Source: Caribbeanibacter sp964518305 (GTDB lineage: Bacteria > Gemmatimonadota > Gemmatimonadetes > Palauibacterales > Palauibacteraceae). From it: a stretch of DNA of 64,000 nucleotides. Shown piece after piece: positions 49,025-56,868 of this stretch (within the stretch, counting starts at the first letter, position 1; every line of letters starts with the position of its first letter). The notes below the pieces were generated by a model that did not search any database, was not told the origin of the DNA, and saw only the letters and a list, made by a program, of their open reading frames with translations. The stretch covers positions 53,564-117,563 of the forward strand of contig CAZFDK010000002.1 of assembly GCA_964518305.1 (NCBI GenBank). The letters run 5' to 3'. A program made the position numbers and the translations under genes.

Positions 49025-50782
49025 ATGTCCACGTTCTTCAAATCGGTCGACGATTACCGGTGGAGCGACGCGCGGGGAGACCTGACGGCCGGGCTGACTG
49101 TCGGCGTCATGCTCATCCCGCAGGGGATGGCGTACGCCGTCCTCGCCGGGGTGGCGCCAATCTACGGCCTGTTCGCGTCGCTCGTCCCTCTCGTCGCTTA
49201 CCCCTTGCTGGGGACGTCGCGCCACCTGGCGGTCGGCGTGACCGCGATCTCGATGCTCATCGTCGGGGCCAGCGTCGGGGACCTCGCGCAGGCCGGCACC
49301 CCGGAATACGTCACCCTGGCGGTGCTGCTGGCCGCCATGGTGGGCGTACTCGAGATCGGCATGGGGCTCGCCCGCCTCGGCTTCCTCGCCAACCTGATCT
49401 CCCGTCCGGTGATCGCCGGGTTCTCCACGGCCGCGGCCCTGATCATCGCCTCCAGCCAGCTCGGCAACCTGCTGGGCCTCGAGCTGGGCCGTTCCGCGCG
49501 GATCCACGTCGTGGTGGCCGAGGTCGTCTCGCACCTCGGCAGCACGCACGCGTCCTCCCTGGCTCTCGGTGCCGGCAGCATCGCCGGAATCGTGGGGATC
49601 CAGCGTTGGAGGCCCGGGCTCCCGGCGGAGCTGATCGTGGTGACGGTCGCCACCGCGCTGGCGTGGAGCCTGGGGCTCGGCGAAGCGGGGGTTCAGCTGG
49701 TCGGCGACATCCCCGCCGGCCTGCCCGAGTTCGCGGTCCCCGACCTGGACATGGACTCGCTGGGTCAGCTCGGATCGACGGCCGTGACCCTGGCGCTGAT
49801 CCAGTTCATGAGCGTGATTTCCCTGGGGCGGGTGTTCGCCAACAGGCACCGGTACCTCATCGACCCGAACCGGGAGCTGATGGCCATCGGCGCCAGCAAC
49901 TTCGTCGGCAGCTTCTTTCAGAGCCTTCCCGTGTCCGGGAGCTGGTCCCGAACCACGGTCAACGAGCAGGCCGGCGCTCGCAGCGCGCTCTCCAACGTTG
50001 CAGCCGCGGCCCTGATCGGCGTGACCCTCCTCTTCCTGACCCCGCTCTTCAGCTACGTGCCCATGCCGGCGCTGGCCGGTCTCATCGTGGTCGCGGCCGC
50101 GGGGCTCGTCGACGTCGCCGAGCTGCGGTACCTGTACACCGCTCGGGAGAGCGACGGGTACGTGGCGCTCGGCACCTTCGTGACGACGCTCACCTTCGGC
50201 ATCCAGGAGGGGATCCTGGTCGGCATCGTGGCGGCGACGCTCGTCCTCCTCTACCGGACGACCAGGCCTCACGTCGCCGAGCTGGGCCACCTGCGCTCCA
50301 CGCGCTCGTTCCGGAACCCCGAGCGATTCGGTGAGGCGGAGCTCGTGGAGGGGCTGCTGGTGCTCCGAGTGGAGGCCGGCTTCTCGTTCCTGAACGCCCG
50401 GACCCTCCGCAACGTCATCCTGGAGAAGATCGAGGAGGAGGACCGCGACGTCCGGGCGGTGGTGATCGACGGCATGAGCATCAACTACCTGGACACGACG
50501 GCCGTGGAGGCGCTCCAGGACATCACGAACACGCTGGACGGCCGGGGCGTGGACCTCCATTTCGCCGGTCTGACAGGACCGATCCGGGACGTGATCGACG
50601 ACTCCGGGCTCGGGCTCTGGCTGGGCTCGGACCACTTCCATATCGACCCCTATCACGCCGTCCTCCACGTCCTGCAGCGATGGGATGCGGAGGAGGGCAC
50701 GGACCGGGCCGAGGCCTACCGGGAGACGGTCGAGGAGGAGCGGGAGGACGTGGATCCCACCTCGGAGGCTCGCTACCTCTAG
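49025..50782 (+). CDS. SulP-family anion transporter with STAS domain
   Basis: A 585-residue protein starting at ATG 49025. The SulP membrane domain (about 12-410) starts DLTAGLTVGVMLIPQGMAYAVLAGVAPIYGLF and has NFVGSFFQSLPVSGSWSRTTVNEQAGARSALSN. A STAS domain (about 440-560) carries VVIDGMSINYLDTTAVEAL. It is expected to take up sulfate, bicarbonate or another oxyanion. The tail is acidic. It is monocistronic and ends with a hairpin shared with the convergent neighbour. Confidence 0.93.
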   Translation: MSTFFKSVDDYRWSDARGDLTAGLTVGVMLIPQGMAYAVLAGVAPIYGLFASLVPLVAYPLLGTSRHLAVGVTAISMLIVGASVGDLAQAGTPEYVTLAVLLAAMVGVLEIGMGLARLGFLANLISRPVIAGFSTAAALIIASSQLGNLLGLELGRSARIHVVVAEVVSHLGSTHASSLALGAGSIAGIVGIQRWRPGLPAELIVVTVATALAWSLGLGEAGVQLVGDIPAGLPEFAVPDLDMDSLGQLGSTAVTLALIQFMSVISLGRVFANRHRYLIDPNRELMAIGASNFVGSFFQSLPVSGSWSRTTVNEQAGARSALSNVAAAALIGVTLLFLTPLFSYVPMPALAGLIVVAAAGLVDVAELRYLYTARESDGYVALGTFVTTLTFGIQEGILVGIVAATLVLLYRTTRPHVAELGHLRSTRSFRNPERFGEAELVEGLLVLRVEAGFSFLNARTLRNVILEKIEEEDRDVRAVVIDGMSINYLDTTAVEALQDITNTLDGRGVDLHFAGLTGPIRDVIDDSGLGLWLGSDHFHIDPYHAVLHVLQRWDAEEGTDRAEAYRETVEEEREDVDPTSEARYL

Positions 50783-50838
50783 CGACGCCCGACACCTTCG
50801 CGCCGTCGGATTCGGATCGGCTCAGCCCCCGTGCCCCG

Positions 50839-50867
50839 GAGCGGTCAGCCGCCCCGTGCGACCGCTC
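50839..50867. terminator. Bidirectional hairpin at convergent gene ends
   Basis: Perfect 8-bp arms GAGCGGTC (50839-50846) and GACCGCTC (50860-50867) with a 13-base loop lie between the SulP stop and the stop of the next minus-strand gene, touching the latter. There is no U-tract. Confidence 0.5.
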
Positions 50868-51318
50868 ACAGCCACGACTCGATGCGGTCGAGCCGCTCCT
50901 GCGGCGAGGTCGCGCCCTCCGGGATCTCCACGTCCTTGCCGATGCGACGATAGAGGAACTCGGCCTTCTCCCAGCGGGAGCGGGCGACACTGTCGTCGCC
51001 GCGGTTCCGAGCGGCGAGCCCGTCGATGAAGAGAATCTCCGCCGCCGCCCAGAGACGGCCGCCCCCTCCCGGCCCGCCGGACAGGGCCCGCGAGAGAGTG
51101 GCCGAATCCATTCGGCGCGCGGTCGTCAGTTCCACACCGACTCGGGCCGCCGCCGAAGCCAGCTCCTCGTCGAACGCACTCTCCGCGTGCGACGGAGCCC
51201 GGTCCATCATTTCCTCCCTGGCGTCCTCCAGCTCGCCCCCGCCCGCCTCCACGCTCCGCTCCATCTGCTGCAGCCTCTCGGCGAGACGCTGCATTCGCTG
51301 GGCTGAAAGTATGACCAC
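50866..51318 (-). CDS. Hypothetical helical protein
   Basis: A 150-residue protein from GTG 51318; ATG 51294 is an alternative start, and neither has a good ribosome site. It is mostly alpha-helical: a coiled-coil-like start (QRLAERLQQMERSVEAGGGELEDAREEM), a Gly-rich turn (about 77-85) and a TPR-like C-terminal pair of helices (LWAAAEILFIDGLAARNRGDDSVARSRWEKAEFLYRR). There is no signal peptide or known domain. It sits in a run of small stress/envelope genes on this strand. The function is unknown. Confidence 0.6.
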   Translation of the reverse strand: MVILSAQRMQRLAERLQQMERSVEAGGGELEDAREEMMDRAPSHAESAFDEELASAAARVGVELTTARRMDSATLSRALSGGPGGGGRLWAAAEILFIDGLAARNRGDDSVARSRWEKAEFLYRRIGKDVEIPEGATSPQERLDRIESWL

Positions 51319-51453
51319 GGTTTCATGGCGCGGGCGGATTCGAAGAGGCAGCTACACGATGGCGGCAGCGACGGAGTTACGGCAACTGCTGTGGACGGAC
51401 GTCCTCCGCTCACCTGATCGTCTCGCCGCCGGCAGCGGCGGGCCAGCCCCCCG

Positions 51454-51834
51454 TCACCGTCCCCGCTCTGACTCCCGCTCCAGGAGGACCTCCACCTCCC
51501 GTCGCAGCGCCGAATTCGTTTCGGCGCGATCCGCCCTCTCCCGAATGAAATCGAGGAACATCTGCTCCCAGTCGTACATCGGATAGCAGCGCCTGCACTG
51601 CTCCACGTGGCACCGGATCTCCTCTTCCACCTCGGGATCGAGCTCACCGTCCAGGTATTCATAGGCTCGCTCGATCGCCTCCCGGCAGGAGATCTCGTCC
51701 GAACCCTCACAGCCCGAGGTCGCGCTGCCGGACCCGGTGATCCCCGTCGGCTCCGAAGCCGGCGTCGCGTCGCGTTCTCCGGCGACCCACTGCCGGAATC
51801 GATCGAACAGACCTGGCTCCTCTGCGTCAGTCAT
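51454..51834 (-). CDS. Zinc anti-sigma factor, RsrA-like (zf-HC2)
   Basis: A 126-residue soluble protein starting at ATG 51834. Cys50, His76, Cys80 and Cys83 form the anti-sigma zinc site, with the same spacing (26, 4, 3) as Cys11/His37/Cys41/Cys44 of Streptomyces RsrA; Cys75 is an extra cysteine beside the ligand. SCREAIERAYEYLDGELD and YDWEQMFLDFIRE match the helices that wrap the sigma factor. In RsrA, oxidation of the site releases SigR. There is no sigma gene next to it; a SigR-like sigma is at 19491-20153. The C-terminal helix is charged, with no membrane segment. The roughly 45-residue N-terminal extension is unusual. Confidence 0.82.
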   Translation of the reverse strand: MTDAEEPGLFDRFRQWVAGERDATPASEPTGITGSGSATSGCEGSDEISCREAIERAYEYLDGELDPEVEEEIRCHVEQCRRCYPMYDWEQMFLDFIRERADRAETNSALRREVEVLLERESERGR

Positions 51835-51943
51835 CGTCCTCCCCGCCGGGACAGCCCGTGGATCGGGCCATTGGTGTGGCTCGCTCTCGAGCAGTGAACC
51901 ACCGGCGGCCGGGGCGAAGTTCCCGAGTCTCCCCTCCCATCGC

Positions 51944-52126
51944 TCAGGCGCCACCGGTCACGACCAGGTACGTGACGACCGCGAGGACGACGACACCGGC
52001 CGTCAGCCACAGGAGCAGGCCCTGTCGCTCGAGATACGCGCCGCACTCCGGGCACTGTCCGTGGTCGCCCGTGATCTCGCCTCCGCAGCCGGGACACTCC
52101 TCCTTGTCCGTCTTCCGTCGCTCCAT
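51944..52126 (-). CDS. Small zinc-ribbon membrane protein
   Basis: A 60-residue protein starting at ATG 52126. Cys11-x2-Cys14 and Cys25-x2-Cys28 form a zinc ribbon (ECPGCGG and QCPECGA). One transmembrane helix (about 37-56) ends the protein. It resembles small zinc-ribbon membrane proteins of unknown function. It is probably transcribed separately from the anti-sigma gene 109 bases downstream. Confidence 0.7.
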   Translation of the reverse strand: MERRKTDKEECPGCGGEITGDHGQCPECGAYLERQGLLLWLTAGVVVLAVVTYLVVTGGA

Positions 52127-52446
52127 GGCCGTTCTCCTGAGCGTGATTCGTCGAAGTCCTCCAGCGCGCTCGCCCCTGTAAGAAACGCGCGTCCGGCATC
52201 GTTCCCGGGCGCGGACACCGTTCGCGCTGCCGCTCCCCGGGCGCCGCCGGCAGCGGCGAGGACTGTTCACCCCGGGGCCCGAACGACTCGCCCCGCCGGG
52301 AGGACAGCTCGCGTCACTGCCCGAACGCCCCGCTCGGGCGTGTCCTTGTACCGGGTGGAGATCGAAGGGGAGGTCCCGACGGACGGGACCGACCCGAAAC
52401 CACGCGACCACTCCACACGATATTCGAATTCAACGAGGAGACGACA
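52127..52446. other. Intergenic region with a long-loop hairpin
   Basis: This 320-base gap between divergent small genes contains perfect 8-bp arms CGCTGCCG (52225-52232) and CGGCAGCG (52248-52255). The stretch before the plus-strand gene becomes A/T-richer (ACGATATTCGAATTCAACG), with GAGGAG as the ribosome site. No gene is seen. Confidence 0.45.
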
Positions 52447-53013
52447 ATGAGAAACCGAGACAACCAGATGACTTCCAGCCGCACGTTGGGCGCCCTCACC
52501 GCCGTCGCCCTGGCCCTCTTCACAGTCGTCGGCACCGCCATGGCCCAGCCGCACGAAGCGTCCGGTACCGAGGCCGAGCTGCCGAACGAGGCCCCCGTCG
52601 AGGCGATGCCGATGACGGCGGCCGAGGTGCCGCTCTCGGACTGGGACGAGCTGGCCGATCGACGCTCCGAGGCGGCCGAGAAGCTCCGGCCCTGGGAGCA
52701 CGCCAGCCGCGCCGATCACCTCTGGAAGGCCGCCCATCTCCACCTGCACGGGGGCGAGGAGCTGCAGGCCTACCGGAAGTTCCGGGGTGCCGCCGACGCG
52801 GCGCTGGACGCCGGGCGCGTCTTCCAGTCCGCGCAGGCCAACCTCCGCGCAGCGCGGCTGGCTGCGGAGCTGGCACGCACGGACGAGGCGGAGCAGCTCC
52901 TGGACCGCGTCCGCGAGCTCAGGGACGCCCCGGAGCTGAACCGGAGCCAGAGGCGCCTGCTCACCGTCGAGGTCGACCGCTACTTCGGGCTCGAGGGCCC
53001 GGTCGCAGGGTAG
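52447..53013 (+). CDS. Hypothetical exported helical (TPR-like) protein
   Basis: A 188-residue protein starting at ATG 52447 behind GAGGAG. A signal peptide (GALTAVALALFTVVGTAMAQP, cleavage after AMA). The mature protein has an acidic linker, then paired helices with TPR-like spacing (RADHLWKAAHLHLHGGEELQAYRKFRGAADAALDAGRVFQSAQANLRAARLAAEL is one continuous helical region, described here by its span, residues about 88-145). It is periplasmic, of unknown role. A strong intrinsic terminator follows, so it is monocistronic. Confidence 0.72.
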   Translation: MRNRDNQMTSSRTLGALTAVALALFTVVGTAMAQPHEASGTEAELPNEAPVEAMPMTAAEVPLSDWDELADRRSEAAEKLRPWEHASRADHLWKAAHLHLHGGEELQAYRKFRGAADAALDAGRVFQSAQANLRAARLAAELARTDEAEQLLDRVRELRDAPELNRSQRRLLTVEVDRYFGLEGPVAG

Positions 53014-53040
53014 GGCCGCTCTCAGACGAGGGGCGACCCG

Positions 53041-53096
53041 CCCCGGCCCGCGCCCGCACCGACTCCGGGCGCCGGGTCGGGGCGTTTTCCTTTTAT
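53041..53096 (+). terminator. Intrinsic (Rho-independent) terminator
   Basis: A G+C-rich stem pairs the CCCCGGCCCGCGCCCG side (53041-53056) with CGGGCGCCGGGTCGGGG (53066-53082). It is followed by GCGTTTTCCTTTTATC, an interrupted U-tract. It ends transcription of the 52447-53013 gene and is the clearest intrinsic terminator in the window. Confidence 0.8.
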
Positions 53097-53214
53097 CTTT
53101 CGTTCACCTTCCGTTCACCCGCTCCGGTTCCCGTGTCCGCGGAAACATCGGCTCCCCATTCGCGGTTGATGGGCTGCGTGCGCGAGACCGAGCCCGACGA
53201 GCACGGAGGTCGCC

Positions 53215-54735
53215 GTGGAGGAGTCCATACCCTTCTTCGTCCACATGACGGGGCCGCACCGGGGCTCGGTGACGGTTCTCGAAGACGAGATGCTCCGTCT
53301 GGGTACCGGTGCCAGCGCGGAACTCCACTTTCCGGAGGAACCCGACAGCCCCGTGGCGCGCCGCCACGCGCTCCTCGAGCGGCGGGACAGCGACCTGTGG
53401 ATCGAACGCCGGTCCGACGGAGCGCTCTTCGTGAACGGCGACGCCGCCGAGCGCCGGCACCTGGAGCCCGGCGACGTGGTCGAGCTCGGACGCGGCGGCC
53501 CCATGCTGCGCTACCGGGAAGGCGAGATCTCCGGCGACGAGTTCCACAAGACGCTCCGACAGGCCCTGGCGGACTGCGTCGATTGCGTCCGCTACGGATC
53601 GGATTCGCTCTCGACGAGGATCGGCACCTTCCTCCGGGCGATGCCCCGCGAGCTTCTCACCCAGACCTCCCCCTGGACCCGCGCCTCGCTGGTGCTCGGC
53701 CTCGGTTTGGTGCTCACGGCGACGGGCTATCTGTTCGTCCAGAACCGCGAGATCGACCGGCGGCTGGACGTCGAGCGCGCCCGACTCCGCGCCGTCGCTG
53801 CCTCGCTCCGGGCCGAACGGAGCCGACCCGACGTCCGTCCAGACCTCCTGGACAGCCTGCGCTCGACCCTGTCCCGGCGTGCCGATACGGCTGCCGGCGA
53901 CGGGGCATCGGCCCGCAGGGAAGTACGGGGTGCGATTCCAGCGGTGGTCTTCATCCAGGGCAGCTTCTTCCACGTGGATCCGGAGACCGGTCGACCCGTC
54001 CGCGTCCGTCCGGGGGGACGCCGCGCGGATGGCGGGCAGGGAGGGGATCCGCCCGTCGGCCCCGATGTATCCGGCCCGGTGCTCGAACGGACCTACACGG
54101 GCACCGGCTTCGTCGCCACGAACGACGGGCTGGTGCTCACCAACCGGCACATCGTCCGACCCTGGCGGCAGGACCGAATCGGCCGCTCCCTCGCGGAGAT
54201 GGGCTACGAGCCGAGGCTTCGCCGGCTCCGGGGCTATCTGCCGGGGCGGGAAGAGCCCTTCGAGCTGAAGATCGTCGCCTCCAGCGACTCCGCCGACCTG
54301 TCGCTGCTCCGGTGCAGCGGCGTGACGGCCGAGGTCCCGGCCCTGGAGCTGGCCGACGGTCCTCCCGAACCGGGGGACGAAATCTACGTGCTCGGCTATC
54401 CCACCGGGATCCGGGCCATGCTCGCCCGCAGCCAGCCGGACCTCGTGGGACGCCCCTCGTCGGATTCCGTGTCCTCCTGGGAGCTGGCACGGCGCCTGGC
54501 CCGCTCGGATCTGATCCGCCCGCTCGTGACCCGGGGCATCGTCGGTCAGCGCACGGCCATCTCCGTGGTCTACGACGCCCAGACCACGCAGGGCGGGAGC
54601 GGCGGGCCGGTGCTCGACGCGGACGGGGAGGTGGTGGCCATCAACCGTGCCGTCATGAGGGAATTCACGGGCTCGAACATCGGCGTTCCCGTGCGCTTTG
54701 CCCGCAGGCTGATCCAGAGGGCCCGCCGCGACTGA
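53215..54735 (+). CDS. FHA-domain / transmembrane / trypsin-like serine protease fusion
   Basis: A 506-residue protein from GTG 53215 (GGAGG upstream). FHA domain at about 5-100 (MLRLGTGASAELHFPE; SPVARRHALLE, the S-x-x-H-type phosphothreonine pocket). One transmembrane helix at about 156-175. A periplasmic S1C-like protease at about 240-500 with catalytic His312 (LTNRHIV), Asp361 (DSADLSLL) and Ser462 (QGGSGGPV). So phosphothreonine recognition inside the cell is joined to proteolysis outside. There is no PDZ domain. This resembles a membrane-anchored HtrA-type protease controlled by Ser/Thr kinase signalling (inference). The roles of the CVDC cysteines (about 121-124) are unknown. Confidence 0.88.
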   Translation: MEESIPFFVHMTGPHRGSVTVLEDEMLRLGTGASAELHFPEEPDSPVARRHALLERRDSDLWIERRSDGALFVNGDAAERRHLEPGDVVELGRGGPMLRYREGEISGDEFHKTLRQALADCVDCVRYGSDSLSTRIGTFLRAMPRELLTQTSPWTRASLVLGLGLVLTATGYLFVQNREIDRRLDVERARLRAVAASLRAERSRPDVRPDLLDSLRSTLSRRADTAAGDGASARREVRGAIPAVVFIQGSFFHVDPETGRPVRVRPGGRRADGGQGGDPPVGPDVSGPVLERTYTGTGFVATNDGLVLTNRHIVRPWRQDRIGRSLAEMGYEPRLRRLRGYLPGREEPFELKIVASSDSADLSLLRCSGVTAEVPALELADGPPEPGDEIYVLGYPTGIRAMLARSQPDLVGRPSSDSVSSWELARRLARSDLIRPLVTRGIVGQRTAISVVYDAQTTQGGSGGPVLDADGEVVAINRAVMREFTGSNIGVPVRFARRLIQRARRD

Positions 54736-54744
54736 CCCTCCGAC

Positions 54745-55512
54745 TCAGAGCTCTCCGCCGAGCCGACGCTCGAGCTCCTCCTCCCTCGACCGGCTCAACC
54801 GACGGCGGGTCCCGTCCTCCAGGACGACGTCGTAGTCCCCGTGCTCACGCCTCTCCAGGGCCCGCACCCGGGTCAGATCGACGATCGTCGAGCGATGGAT
54901 CCGGACGAAGCGGTCCCCCGGGAGCTCCTCCTCGACCTCCGTCATGGTCTTCCGCACGAGGTGGCTCTGGTCCCCGCAGTGGAGCCGGACGTAGTTGTCG
55001 GCTGCCTCCACCCAGTCCACCTCGTCGGGAGTCAGAAACAGGATCCGGTCATCCCTCCGGACCACGATGCGTCCCGCCGGCTCCCGGCCGGGCTCCGCCT
55101 CCAGCAGGGCCGACAGCCTGGCGCTCAGGCGGTCCGCTCCGTCTCCTCCGCGGAGGCGCTCCTTGGCCCGTGCCAGGGTGTCCCGGAATCGGTCGTCCTC
55201 CACGGGCTTGAGCACGTAGTCCAGGGCATGGGCCTCGAAGGCGCGTACGGCGTGCTCGTCGTGCGCCGTGACGAAGACGACGACCGGATCGAACCCGCGA
55301 TCCCGCACGCGACGCAGGGTCTCGAAGCCGTCCAGGTCGGGCATCTCGATGTCGAGGAAGAGGAGCTCGGGATCGTGCTCCTCGACGGCTTCCAGGGCCT
55401 CCTCCCCACCGCTGCACCGCGACAGCACTTCGACGTCGGGATCGTCCTCCAGCTGCGCGGCCACCGCCCGTCGGGGCAACGGCTCGTCATCGACGACCAC
55501 GGCTCGGAGCAA
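54745..55512 (-). CDS. LytTR-family response regulator
   Basis: A 255-residue regulator. I chose TTG 55512 because GGGAGG lies six bases before it and the receiver begins at once (LRAVVVDDEPLPRR). The receiver domain (about 3-118) has acidic pair Asp8/Asp9, phospho-acceptor Asp54 (LLFLDIEMPD), VTAHDEHA and LKPVEDDRF. The LytTR DNA-binding domain (about 155-250) has EVDWVEAADNYVRLHC, VRIHRSTIVDLTRV and LEDGTRRRLSRSREEEL. It is divergent from a LytS-type kinase gene, its likely partner. It is convergent with the FHA-protease gene, nine bases apart. Confidence 0.93.
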   Translation of the reverse strand: MLRAVVVDDEPLPRRAVAAQLEDDPDVEVLSRCSGGEEALEAVEEHDPELLFLDIEMPDLDGFETLRRVRDRGFDPVVVFVTAHDEHAVRAFEAHALDYVLKPVEDDRFRDTLARAKERLRGGDGADRLSARLSALLEAEPGREPAGRIVVRRDDRILFLTPDEVDWVEAADNYVRLHCGDQSHLVRKTMTEVEEELPGDRFVRIHRSTIVDLTRVRALERREHGDYDVVLEDGTRRRLSRSREEELERRLGGEL

Positions 55513-55681
55513 TGCGAACCTCCCTGTCGACACATCACGTGGCTCGGCCCGCGGGAACAAAGCGGGCTCCCCGGACGCTCCATGGGCCCCGGGAAAGCCG
55601 ACGGAGGCGAGAAGGTTCCCGCCGGCGCCGGCGGACCCCTCCCCGGCAAAGAGTATTCACCCCCGAACCAGGGAGCCGACC

Positions 55682-56404
55682 GTGGAATCCGACACCGTCG
55701 AGGAGCCCCGACCGACGATCGAACCCGGCCGGGGGGCGAGCCGGGACTGGGAGAGCAGCGTGTGTCCGGACGTGGCGGCCGACTGCCGGGACCTGCGGCT
55801 CGAGGCGGAGGCCGGGAAGCTCACCCCCCATTTCCTGCTGAACAGCCTCCAGGCGGTCGCCGTGCTCCTGGACACCGGCCGGGAGGAGGACGCCCGGAGC
55901 ACCGTGGGACGACTCGGCAGGCTGCTGCGCCGCCAGCTCGAGACCGACCTCGCCGGAGAGCAGGAGCTCGGCGAGCAGGTGGACTTCGTGCGCCAGTACG
56001 TACAGATCGAGCAGCTGCGACACGACGGGCAGCTGGAGCTGGACGTCCGGGTCGAGGACGCGGCCGAGCGGGCCCTCGTTCCGACGCGCCTCCTCCAGCC
56101 GCTGGTGGAAAACGCGGCGCGACACGGGCTGGCGGGACAGGAGGGCGGCGGGCGGATCGAGATCCACGGACAGCGCCGCGACGGGAGGCTCGTGGTCCGG
56201 GTCCGCGACGACGGAGGTGGGCTCCCCCGGGAGTGGGACCTGGAGGAGGACTCGGGGACGGGGCTGAGTACCGTTCGCGCCTCGCTCTGCCGCCTGCACG
56301 AGGGACGACACCGCTTCGAGGTCCGCGACCTGGACACGGGGGACGGGACCGGGACCGAGGTCGAGGTGGAGCTTCCCTACCGGGACGCGGAGGCCGCCCC
56401 GTGA
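55682..56404 (+). CDS. Soluble LytS/YehU-type sensor histidine kinase
   Basis: A 240-residue kinase from GTG 55682 (GGGAG upstream). The phospho-acceptor is His50 in LTPHFLLNSLQAV, as in the His_kinase family paired with LytTR regulators. The ATPase domain has N box QPLVENAARHGLAG, G box VRDDGGGLP and GTGLSTVRASL. There is no transmembrane or sensor domain, only a roughly 40-residue leader, so input may come from its coupled neighbour, a four-helix membrane protein (GTGA overlap). Confidence 0.9.
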   Translation: MESDTVEEPRPTIEPGRGASRDWESSVCPDVAADCRDLRLEAEAGKLTPHFLLNSLQAVAVLLDTGREEDARSTVGRLGRLLRRQLETDLAGEQELGEQVDFVRQYVQIEQLRHDGQLELDVRVEDAAERALVPTRLLQPLVENAARHGLAGQEGGGRIEIHGQRRDGRLVVRVRDDGGGLPREWDLEEDSGTGLSTVRASLCRLHEGRHRFEVRDLDTGDGTGTEVEVELPYRDAEAAP

Positions 56405-56868
56405 ACGTCCTGCATCCCCTCTTCGTCCACCTCCATATCGCGTTCCTCCTCATGGCCGGGGCGGCCATGTACTACTGGCTGTTCAGGGGACTCACGTCCT
56501 CGATCTTCGACGACCGAATCTACCGCTTCGCCCGCGTGTGCACCTGGATCGGCGTGATCTTCGTCATCCTCTCCATGGGCGCGGGAGTCCGGGACGGCTT
56601 CCACGGGACCATCGCCCGGTTCGGGGGCCCATACGGAGGGTGGCTCGTGCTCAAGGCGACGCTGGCCACCCTCACGCTGGTCGCTTACGGCATCTTCCTC
56701 TGGCTGAGCGGACGGAAACCCCGCTACCTGCAGGAAGACCCCCGCCTCCTCGGCTGGTGCATGGCGACGCAGACGCTCGGCCTCCTCCTCGTGGCGGCGA
56801 TCACGGCCATCGGCACGATGCTCGTCTACTTCCGCGTTCAGCTGCCCCCCTTCCGGGCGCCCCTGTGA
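56401..56868 (+). CDS. Four-helix membrane protein of unknown function
   Basis: A 155-residue protein from GTG 56401. Four transmembrane helices are at about 8-27, 46-63, 78-98 and 112-137. The first helix starts HPLFVHLHIAFLLMAG with three histidines, a pattern seen in haem-binding membrane proteins (cytochrome b561, HemJ or CopD-like), but I see no matching histidine pair later. It overlaps the kinase gene in front and the NDH-2 gene behind, which suggests a redox sensor or quinone-linked subunit. Confidence 0.65.
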   Translation: MNVLHPLFVHLHIAFLLMAGAAMYYWLFRGLTSSIFDDRIYRFARVCTWIGVIFVILSMGAGVRDGFHGTIARFGGPYGGWLVLKATLATLTLVAYGIFLWLSGRKPRYLQEDPRLLGWCMATQTLGLLLVAAITAIGTMLVYFRVQLPPFRAPL

